Shown here one piece after another: positions 7,773 to 14,447 of a stretch of DNA of 32,410 nt. Under the pieces are notes generated by a model that saw only the letters and a list, made by a program, of their open reading frames with translations, was not told the origin of the DNA and made no database searches. A program made the translations under genes and the position numbers. Within the stretch, counting starts at the first letter, position 1. Each line of letters opens with the position of its first letter. The stretch is from contig NZ_CAMFHB010000063.1 of NCBI RefSeq assembly GCF_945952055.1, forward strand, positions 1-32,410, given 5' to 3'. Origin of the DNA: an uncultured Alsobacter sp. (GTDB lineage Bacteria > Pseudomonadota > Alphaproteobacteria > Rhizobiales > Beijerinckiaceae).

Positions 7773-9587
7773 GTGACCATTCTCGCCGTCGACGATCTCA
7801 CCGTCAGCTTCCGCCGGGCCGGGGCGTGGTCGACCGTGGTCGACGGCGTGGCGTTCCGGGTCGATGCCGGCGAGACGCTGGCCATCGTCGGCGAGTCGGG
7901 CTCCGGCAAGAGCGTGACGGCGCTTGCGACCATGCGCCTCCTGCCGGAGCGCACCGCCCGCGTGACCGGCTCCGTTCTCCTGGAAGGCCGCGACCTCCTC
8001 GCGCTGCCCGAGACCGAGATGGAGCGCGTGCGCGGGCGCGACATGGCCATGATCTTCCAGGAGCCCATGACCTCGCTGAACCCGGTGCTGACCGTGGGCC
8101 GGCAGATCGCCGAGGCGTTGCGCCGGCACGAGGGGCTCGACAAGGCGGCCGCTCGCGCGAGGACCGTGGCCCTGCTCGACCGGGTGCGGATTCCCAGCGC
8201 CTCGAACCGCTTCGACGAATATCCGCACCAGCTGTCCGGCGGCATGATCCAGCGCGTCATGATCGCGATGGCGCTCGCCTGCCGGCCGCGCCTGCTGATC
8301 GCGGACGAGCCGACGACGGCGCTCGACGTGACCGTGCAGGCCGAGATCCTGGCGCTGCTGCGCGACCTCCAGCGCGAGGACCGCATGGCGGTGGTGTTCA
8401 TCACCCACGACATGGGCGTGGTGGCCGAGATGGCCGACCGCACCCTCGTGATGCGCCGCTCGAAGATGATCGAGAGCGAGCCGACGGCGGCCCTGTTCGA
8501 TCATCCCGCCCAGCCCTACACCCGCGCGCTCCTGGCCGCCGTGCCGCGCCTCGGCACCATGGCCGGCCATCCGGGGCCCGCGACCTTCCCGATCGTCGAT
8601 GCGGAGACGGGCGGCCAGTCACCGGCCCGCGACATGCCGGCGGTCGCGGCGGACGCGGCGCCTGTGCTCGAGGTGGAGAACCTCGTGGCCCGCTTCGACC
8701 TGCGCAAGGGCGTCCTGGGCCGCGTGCGCGAGCGCGTGCACGCCGTCGAGAACGTCTCCTTCACGGTGTCGGCCGGCGAGACGCTGGCGCTCGTCGGCGA
8801 ATCCGGCTGCGGCAAGTCGACGACCGGGCGCTGCATCCTGCGCCTCGTCGAGCCGAAGTCCGGGGCGATCCGAGTCGACGGCCAGGACGTGCTGGCGCTG
8901 GAGGGCGAGGCGCTGCGCCGGCAGCGCAGCCTGGCCCAGATGATCTTCCAGGACCCCTTCGCCAGCCTCAACCCGCGCCTGCGCATCGGCGAGGCGCTGG
9001 TCGAGCCGCTGCTGGCGCTCGGCAAGGCCGACCGCGGCGAGGCCCGCGACCGCGTGGCCGAGCTGCTGCGCCGGGTCGGCCTCGACCCCGCCATGGCGGC
9101 CCGGTTCCCGCACGAGTTCTCCGGCGGCCAGCGGCAGCGCATCGCCATCGCCCGTGCACTCGCCCTGCAGCCGCGCCTCGTGGTGGCCGACGAGGCCGTG
9201 TCGGCGCTGGACGTGTCGGTGAAGGCCCAGGTCGTGAACCTGCTCCTCGAGCTCCAGGCCGAACTCGGCCTCGCGCTCCTCTTCATCTCCCACGACATGG
9301 CCGTGGTGGAGCGCGTCAGCCACCGGGTGGCGGTGATGTATTCCGGCGAGATCGTCGAGATCGGCCCCCGGGCCGCCGTGTTCGGCAACCCCCGCCACCC
9401 CTACACGAAGCGGCTCCTGGCCGCCGTGCCCGCCATGGACCCCGCCCGCCGCCACGGCGCCGGCGCCCCGCCGCCCCGCGAGATCGCGAGCCCGGTGCGC
9501 CCGGTTGGCTTCGTTCCGCCCGTCCGGCGCTACGTGGAGGCGGGGCCCGGGCACTTCGTGCAGGAGGCGGAGAGGCTCGCCGGCTAG
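7773..9587 (+). CDS. Fused double ATPase of a peptide/glutathione-type ABC importer (DppD-DppF fusion)
   Basis: This 604-residue protein has two complete ABC ATPase domains. The first has Walker A GESGSGKS at 40-47, signature LSGGM at 154-158, Walker B LLIADEP at 174-180 and the switch His212. The second has Walker A GESGCGKS at 342-349, signature FSGGQ at 449-453, and Walker B LVVADEAVSALD ending at 480. Each is followed by the oligopeptide-transporter tail HPAQPYTRALL or HPYTKRLL. Fused double ATPases of this length are known from GsiA (glutathione), YejF and related importers. It should power the permease pair at 2909-4758, although it is encoded divergently. A palindromic repeat follows the stop. 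Confidence 0.94.
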   Translation: MTILAVDDLTVSFRRAGAWSTVVDGVAFRVDAGETLAIVGESGSGKSVTALATMRLLPERTARVTGSVLLEGRDLLALPETEMERVRGRDMAMIFQEPMTSLNPVLTVGRQIAEALRRHEGLDKAAARARTVALLDRVRIPSASNRFDEYPHQLSGGMIQRVMIAMALACRPRLLIADEPTTALDVTVQAEILALLRDLQREDRMAVVFITHDMGVVAEMADRTLVMRRSKMIESEPTAALFDHPAQPYTRALLAAVPRLGTMAGHPGPATFPIVDAETGGQSPARDMPAVAADAAPVLEVENLVARFDLRKGVLGRVRERVHAVENVSFTVSAGETLALVGESGCGKSTTGRCILRLVEPKSGAIRVDGQDVLALEGEALRRQRSLAQMIFQDPFASLNPRLRIGEALVEPLLALGKADRGEARDRVAELLRRVGLDPAMAARFPHEFSGGQRQRIAIARALALQPRLVVADEAVSALDVSVKAQVVNLLLELQAELGLALLFISHDMAVVERVSHRVAVMYSGEIVEIGPRAAVFGNPRHPYTKRLLAAVPAMDPARRHGAGAPPPREIASPVRPVGFVPPVRRYVEAGPGHFVQEAERLAG

Positions 9588-9610
9588 TTTTTTTGCCGCA
9601 CTCTCTCAGC

Positions 9611-9695
9611 CGTCATGCCCGGGCTTGGCCCGGGCACCACGACTTGCGCTGCCGGACCGAAGTCGTGGGTGGCCGGGACAAGCCCGGCCATGACG
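9611..9695. repeat. Palindromic intergenic element, full copy C
   Basis: An 85-bp copy of the element at 4809-4896, from CGTCATGCCC to CGGCCATGACG, with inner arms CACGACTT and AAGTCGTG. The left and right half-units are swapped compared with copy A (CATGCCCGGG first, GGCCATGACG last), so it lies in the opposite orientation. It sits between two convergent genes, the ATPase and the C-S lyase, where it could end or protect both messages. Confidence 0.87.
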
Positions 9696-9717
9696 GTGGA
9701 GGGAGTGAGGGAAGCGA

Positions 9718-10866
9718 TCACCGCCCCGCCAGCGCCCGCTCCATCCGGTCCAGCCCCTCGTCGAGCAGCGCCCGCGGGCAGCCGAAGTTGAGGCGGACGT
9801 GCTGGCCGTAGGGCGTGCCGAACTCGTGCCCCGCGCTGAAGCCGACGCGGCCCTTCTCGAGGAAGAAGGCCTGCGGGTCGGGCAGCCCCAGCGCGGCGCA
9901 GTCGAGCCAGGCCAGGAAGGTCGCCTCGGGCGCGATGCAGCGGATCGTGGGGAAGCGGCGGGCGAGCTCGCGCATCAGGTGGTCGCGGTTGGCGCCGAGA
10001 TAGGCCAGGAGCGCCTGCCGCCAGGGCTCGCAGTCGCGGAAGGCCGCCTGCGTCGCCACCAGGCCCAGCGCGTTGACGCTGTCGACCATGCCGAGCCGGC
10101 ACGCCGCGAACCGCGCGCGCAGGTCAGGGTCCGGGATGATCGCGAAGGCCGTCTTCAACCCCGCGATGTTGTAGGTCTTGCTCGCCGCCATGAGCGTGAT
10201 CGTGCGGCGGGCGACCTCGGGCGACAGCGACGCCAGGGGAACGTGGCGCCGCCCGTCGAACAGCAGGTCGCAATGGATCTCGTCCGAGATGATGGCCACG
10301 TCCCGGACGAGGCACGCCTCGGCGATGGCCTCCAGATCGGCGCGGTCGAAGGTCCGCCCCGTCGGATTGTGCGGGTGGCAGAACAGGAAGGCCTTCGAGC
10401 GGTCGAGCGCCGCCGACAGCGCGTCGACGTCGAGCCCGTGCCGGCGCTCGCCGGGCACCAGGGGCACGTCGTGGCGCACGAGCCCCCAGTGGCCCGGAGC
10501 CGACAGGATCGGCCGGTACATGGGCGTCTGCACGGTCACGCCGTCGCCCGGCTGCAGCTGCGCCCGCAGGGCCATGTTGAAGCCGGGCTCCACGCCCGGC
10601 AGGAAGACGAGGTCCTCGGGCGCGATCGTCCAGCCGTAGCGCTGCGCCATCGCCGCGACGATGGTCTCGCGCAGCCCGTCCTGCGCCACCGCATAGCCGA
10701 GCACCTGATGGGCGAGCCGGTCCTGCAGGGCGGCGACGACGGCCGGCGGCGCGGCGAAGTCCATGTCCGCCACCCACATCGGCAGCACGTCCGAGGGATG
10801 GCGCGACCACTTCGAGCTGCCGGTTCCAAGGCGGTCGATGACCGTGTCGAAGGCGAAGGTGGCCAT
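9718..10866 (-). CDS. MalY/PatB-type PLP-dependent C-S lyase (cystathionine beta-lyase-like aminotransferase family)
   Basis: The 382-residue fold-type I PLP enzyme starts at the ATG at 10866. The MalY/PatB hallmarks are all present: LPMWVADMDFAAP at 28-40, NPTG at 167-170, SDEIHCDLLF at 194-203 with PLP-binding Asp195, ASKTYNIAGLK with Schiff-base Lys230, and the carboxylate-binding Arg358 in VRLNFGCPR. These enzymes split the C-S bond of cystathionine, cysteine or cysteine S-conjugates into a thiol, pyruvate and ammonia; a few members are aminotransferases. It ends convergently with the peptide ABC ATPase, which fits release of thiol or sulfide from an imported substrate. It may equally serve methionine synthesis. 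Confidence 0.9.
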   Translation of the reverse strand: MATFAFDTVIDRLGTGSSKWSRHPSDVLPMWVADMDFAAPPAVVAALQDRLAHQVLGYAVAQDGLRETIVAAMAQRYGWTIAPEDLVFLPGVEPGFNMALRAQLQPGDGVTVQTPMYRPILSAPGHWGLVRHDVPLVPGERRHGLDVDALSAALDRSKAFLFCHPHNPTGRTFDRADLEAIAEACLVRDVAIISDEIHCDLLFDGRRHVPLASLSPEVARRTITLMAASKTYNIAGLKTAFAIIPDPDLRARFAACRLGMVDSVNALGLVATQAAFRDCEPWRQALLAYLGANRDHLMRELARRFPTIRCIAPEATFLAWLDCAALGLPDPQAFFLEKGRVGFSAGHEFGTPYGQHVRLNFGCPRALLDEGLDRMERALAGR

Positions 10867-11080
10867 GGGCACTCCGGTGTTGGCAGGCGGTCCTTCTACA
10901 CGCTCCCGGCCGGGGTGGCACGGCGGCGAACGGATTCCGACGAATTGTCCATGAGTGCCATGGGGAAAAGTCGCCGTCGTACGAACGTCACAATGGTCAT
11001 CGGCGGCGTTATGGGACATGGAAGGGCGGTGCCGGGCCGAGTGCGGCGATCCGGCCGACTGCCGCGTGGAGATCCCGGTC

Positions 11081-11725
11081 ATGATGCGCTGGTTCCAGAA
11101 GCTCCTGCCCCGCGAGGACGCCTTCTTCGACCTCTTCGAGAAGCACGCGCAGACGCTGGTGGCGGGTGCCGACGCTCTGCACGCCATGCTCCAGGGCGGC
11201 GAACAGGTTCCGCACTGGTGCAGGGAGATCGTCACCCACGAGGCCCGGGCCGACGCCATCGCCCACGACGTGCTGGTGGCCGTGCGGCGCACCTTCATCA
11301 CGCCATTCGACCGCAGCGACATCAAGGACCTCATCCAGTCGATGGACGACGCCATCGACCAGATGAACAAGACGGCCAAGGCCATCACGCTGTTCGAGGC
11401 CCGCACCTTCGATCCGCCGATGCGCGAGATCGCGGGGCTGGCGGTCGACGCCGCCCGGCGCACCGCCGTGGCGCTGCCGTACCTGCGCGAGATCGGCCGG
11501 CATGCCTCGGCCATCAACAGCTACACCGAGGAGGTCGTGAAGCTGGAGGAGCGGTCGGACCAGCTGCACGACGAGGGCCTGCGCGAGCTCTACCGCCGCC
11601 ACAAGGACGGCAACGCCATGGCCTTCATCGTCGGCGTGGAGATCTACGACCACCTGGAGAAGGTGGTGGACCGTTTCGAGGACGTCGCCAACGAGATCAA
11701 CGGCATCGTCATCGAGCACCTGTGA
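11081..11725 (+). CDS. DUF47 (PhoU-like) accessory protein of a PiT phosphate transporter
   Basis: The 214-residue, all-helical protein starts MMRWFQKLLPREDAFFDLFEKHA, the usual opening of the DUF47/TIGR00153 family. It continues with ITPFDRSDIKDLIQSMDDAIDQM and ends in a helix containing DVANEINGIVIEHL. GGAG at 11068-11071 supports the ATG at 11081; a GTG-started extension from 10955 has no family support. Such proteins resemble a PhoU three-helix bundle and are encoded with PiT permeases, which they appear to regulate. The permease gene begins 13 bp after the stop, so the two form an operon. The 214-bp gap before it carries no clear Pho box. Confidence 0.92.
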   Translation: MMRWFQKLLPREDAFFDLFEKHAQTLVAGADALHAMLQGGEQVPHWCREIVTHEARADAIAHDVLVAVRRTFITPFDRSDIKDLIQSMDDAIDQMNKTAKAITLFEARTFDPPMREIAGLAVDAARRTAVALPYLREIGRHASAINSYTEEVVKLEERSDQLHDEGLRELYRRHKDGNAMAFIVGVEIYDHLEKVVDRFEDVANEINGIVIEHL

Positions 11726-11738
11726 GGGGCCGGGCGCC

Positions 11739-12743
11739 ATGACCGAGATCCTGAGCCTTCCGATCCTCGTCGGCCTCATCGCGGTCGCGCTCGCCTTCGA
11801 TTTCCTCAACGGCCTCCACGACGCGGCCAACTCGATCGCCACGATCGTGTCGACCCGGGTCCTTCGCCCGTCCTACGCGGTGTTCTGGGCGGCGTTCTTC
11901 AACTTCATCGCGTTCCTGTTCTTTGGCCTGACCGTGGCCGAGACGGTCGGCAAGGGCATCGTCACGCCCGACATCGTCACGCCGGGCGTCATCTTCGCGG
12001 CGCTGACCGGCGCCATCGCCTGGAACGTGATCACCTGGGTGCTGGGCATTCCGTCCAGCAGCTCGCACGCGCTCATCGGCGGGCTCGTGGGCGCCGGCAT
12101 CGCGCGCGCCGGCTTCGGCGCGGTGGTCTGGTCGGGTTTCGGCAAGACGGCCGCGGCGATCGTCCTGTCGCCGCTCTTCGGCTTCGTGCTCGCGCTCCTG
12201 CTCGTGGCGGCCGTGTCGTGGATCTTCGTGCGCTCGACGCCGCTGGCCGTCGACAAGACCTTCCGCACCCTGCAGTTCATTTCCGCCGCGCTCTATTCGC
12301 TGGGCCACGGCGGCAACGACGCGCAGAAGACCATGGGCATCATCGCCGTTCTGCTCTACTCGCAGGGCTACATGCCGGGCGGCTTCCACGTGCCGTTCTG
12401 GGTGGTGATCTCCTGCCAGGCGGCCATGGCGCTCGGCACCCTGTTCGGCGGGTGGCGGATCGTCCACACCATGGGGTCCAAGATCACGCGGCTCACGCCC
12501 ATGCAGGGCTTCTGCGCCGAGACCGGTGGGGCGATGACGCTGTTCCTGGCGACCTGGCTCGGCGTGCCCGTCTCCACCACCCACACCATCACCGGCGCCA
12601 TCGTCGGCGTGGGCGCCGCGCGGCGCACCTCGGCGGTGCGGTGGAACGTCGCGAGCAACATCGTCTTCGCCTGGGTCCTGACCCTGCCGGCGGCGGGCCT
12701 GATCGGCGCAGGCACCTATCTCGTCGTCCGGGCGGTGTCCTGA
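11739..12743 (+). CDS. pit: PiT-family inorganic phosphate transporter
   Basis: This 334-residue membrane protein shows the duplicated PiT signature: DFLNGLHDAANSIATIVSTR in the first half and LGHGGNDAQKTMGIIAVLL in the second. SSSSHALIGGLVGAG and VSTTHTITGAIVGVG are the matching helix-hairpin motifs. About ten hydrophobic segments are visible. The family imports phosphate, usually as a metal-phosphate complex, with proton or sodium ions, at low affinity and high capacity. It is somewhat shorter than E. coli PitA (about 500 residues), which has a large loop this protein lacks; the short form is common in alphaproteobacteria together with a DUF47 partner, as here. Confidence 0.94.
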   Translation: MTEILSLPILVGLIAVALAFDFLNGLHDAANSIATIVSTRVLRPSYAVFWAAFFNFIAFLFFGLTVAETVGKGIVTPDIVTPGVIFAALTGAIAWNVITWVLGIPSSSSHALIGGLVGAGIARAGFGAVVWSGFGKTAAAIVLSPLFGFVLALLLVAAVSWIFVRSTPLAVDKTFRTLQFISAALYSLGHGGNDAQKTMGIIAVLLYSQGYMPGGFHVPFWVVISCQAAMALGTLFGGWRIVHTMGSKITRLTPMQGFCAETGGAMTLFLATWLGVPVSTTHTITGAIVGVGAARRTSAVRWNVASNIVFAWVLTLPAAGLIGAGTYLVVRAVS

Positions 12744-12900
12744 GAGGGCCGCCCGCAGGCAACCTTCGGCGCGCATCCGCCGTTGCAAGCTGTGACGGTG
12801 CAGACCTGCCATGACGGCGGGGGCTCGTCACACGTCCGCCACTGCCCCATGTTCCGATCACGCGCTGCGCCGGCCAGCGGCGAACCCGCCTGGAGCTCTC

Positions 12901-13392
12901 ATGACCCATTCCCTGACGCTCACCGTCAACGGTGAGGAGAAAACCGTCGCGCTGGATGATCCGCGCGTCACCCTGCTGGATCTCCTGCGCGAGCGCCTGG
13001 GCCTCACCGGCGCCAAGAAGGGCTGCGACCGCGGCCAGTGCGGCGCCTGCACGGTGCTCGTCGACGGCCGGCGGGTGAACGCCTGCCTCACGCTCGCGCT
13101 CACCGTCGACGGCAGCGACGTGCTGACCATCGAGGGTGTCGCGCGGAACGGGTCGCTGCACCCGGTGCAGGCGGCCTTCATCGCCCATGACGGCTTCCAG
13201 TGCGGCTTCTGCACCCCCGGCCAGATCATGAGCGCCATCGGTCTCATGGCCGAGGCGGGCCCGCTGGACGATCCCGAGCGCATCCGCGAGGGCCTGAGCG
13301 GCAACCTTTGCCGCTGCGGCGCCTATGCCGGCATCACCGAGGCGGTGCGCGACGCCAGCAAGATCCTGTCGGGCAAGGGAGGTGCGGCATGA
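12901..13392 (+). CDS. Molybdenum hydroxylase 2Fe-2S subunit (xanthine dehydrogenase/aldehyde oxidase small subunit)
   Basis: The 163-residue protein has both iron-sulfur domains of the family. The plant-ferredoxin-like domain has Cys42, Cys47, Cys50 and Cys62 (CDRGQCGACTVLVDG). The C-terminal four-helix domain has Cys101, Cys104, Cys137 and Cys139 (CGFCTPGQ and CRCGAY). It passes electrons from the molybdenum centre to FAD. The ATG at 12901 has GGAG about six bases upstream and begins just before the first strand. Unlike periplasmic PaoA there is no twin-arginine signal, so the enzyme should be cytoplasmic. Its stop overlaps the next ATG (ATGA at 13389-13392). A 157-bp gap separates it from the phosphate transporter. 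Confidence 0.95.
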   Translation: MTHSLTLTVNGEEKTVALDDPRVTLLDLLRERLGLTGAKKGCDRGQCGACTVLVDGRRVNACLTLALTVDGSDVLTIEGVARNGSLHPVQAAFIAHDGFQCGFCTPGQIMSAIGLMAEAGPLDDPERIREGLSGNLCRCGAYAGITEAVRDASKILSGKGGAA

Positions 13393-14447
13393 AGCGCTTC
13401 GCCTATGTGAGGCCCTCCACCCTCGACGAGGCGCTCGCCGCGGGGGCGCGCCCCGGCGCCGCCTATCTCGCGGGCGGCACCAACCTGCTCGACCTCATGA
13501 AGACGGGCGCGCGCCGCCCGGACGTGGTCGTCGACATCACTCGTCTTCCCGATCTCTCCGCCGTCACGGTGCTGGAGGACGGCGACGTGCGCGTGGGCGC
13601 GCTCGTGCGCAACGCCACGCTGGCGGCCGACCCTGCCTTCGCCAGGGCCTACCCGGCAATCGCCGAGGCGCTGCTGTCGGGGGCTTCCGGGCAGCTGCGC
13701 AACATGGCGACGCTGGGTGGCAACCTGCTGCAGGAGACGCGCTGCGCCTACTTCGCGGACCCCGCCAGCGCCTGCAACCGGCGCCGGCCAGGCACGGGCT
13801 GCGACGCGCGCGGCGGCGAGAACCGGCTGCACGCGGTGCTGGGCTGGAGCGAGGCCTGCATCGCCACCCATCCGTCGGACCTGTGCGTGCCTCTCGCGGC
13901 ACACGACGCAGTCGTCGAGATCGTCGGCCCGGCCGGGGCGCGCGAGGTGCCGTTCGGTGAATTCCATCGGTTGCCCGGCGACGAGCCGCAGGTCACGACG
14001 GCGCTGGAGCCGGGCGAGATCGTCGCCGCCGTGCGCCTGCCGGGCCACGGCAAGGCCTTCGCCCCGCATGCACGCTACCTCAAGGTCCGGGAACGCACGT
14101 CCTACGCCTTCGCCGTCGTCTCCGCCGCGGCCATGCTGCGGCTCGACCGCGGCCGGATCGCCGAGGCGCGCATCGCGCTGGGCGGCGTCGCCGCACGGCC
14201 CTGGCGCGCCGCGGCCGCCGAGGCCGCCCTCGTGGGGGAGGTGGCCGACGATGCCGCATTCCACCGCGCGGGCGAGCTGGCGCTCGCCGAGGCGCGGCCT
14301 TCGGGCGAGAACGCCTTCAAGATCGAGCTCGGCCGCCGCGCCGTGGCCCGCGTCCTGCGGCTCGCCGCGGCCGGCACGCCGGACTTCGCGCCCGCCTTGC
14401 CGGCATCCCCCTTCGCCTCCACGACCGGAGTGGCCCTCCATGGCTGA
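13389..14447 (+). CDS. Molybdenum hydroxylase FAD-binding subunit with an extra 4Fe-4S site (PaoB-like)
   Basis: The 352-residue protein is the medium (FAD) subunit, with AGGTNLLDLMK near residue 30 and the FAD-loop motif TLGGNLLQETR near residue 110. Between these and the C-terminal domain lies a Cys-bearing insertion: Cys119 (TRCAYF), Cys129 (SACNRR), Cys138 (TGCDAR) and Cys157 (EACIAT). The same four positions bind an additional 4Fe-4S cluster in E. coli PaoB and in 4-hydroxybenzoyl-CoA reductase; ordinary xanthine dehydrogenase medium subunits lack it. Translation is coupled to both neighbours, by 4 bp at the start and 8 bp at the stop. Confidence 0.94.
   Translation: MKRFAYVRPSTLDEALAAGARPGAAYLAGGTNLLDLMKTGARRPDVVVDITRLPDLSAVTVLEDGDVRVGALVRNATLAADPAFARAYPAIAEALLSGASGQLRNMATLGGNLLQETRCAYFADPASACNRRRPGTGCDARGGENRLHAVLGWSEACIATHPSDLCVPLAAHDAVVEIVGPAGAREVPFGEFHRLPGDEPQVTTALEPGEIVAAVRLPGHGKAFAPHARYLKVRERTSYAFAVVSAAAMLRLDRGRIAEARIALGGVAARPWRAAAAEAALVGEVADDAAFHRAGELALAEARPSGENAFKIELGRRAVARVLRLAAAGTPDFAPALPASPFASTTGVALHG

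Noticed and set aside
6887-9811. Very long plus-strand open frame of 974 codons
   Set aside because: It runs antisense to the sulfurtransferase and out of frame across the ATPase gene; its Arg/Pro/Gly-rich translation is a high-GC artefact. The long antisense frame at 14317-16650 is rejected for the same reason.
10987-11000. Pho box before the DUF47-pit operon (GTCACAATGGTCAT)
   Set aside because: The two GTCA halves are 9 bp apart instead of 11, and the flanking half-site bases do not match.
10955-11080. GTG-started N-terminal extension of the DUF47 protein
   Set aside because: The extra residues have no family match, and GGAG is well placed for the ATG at 11081.
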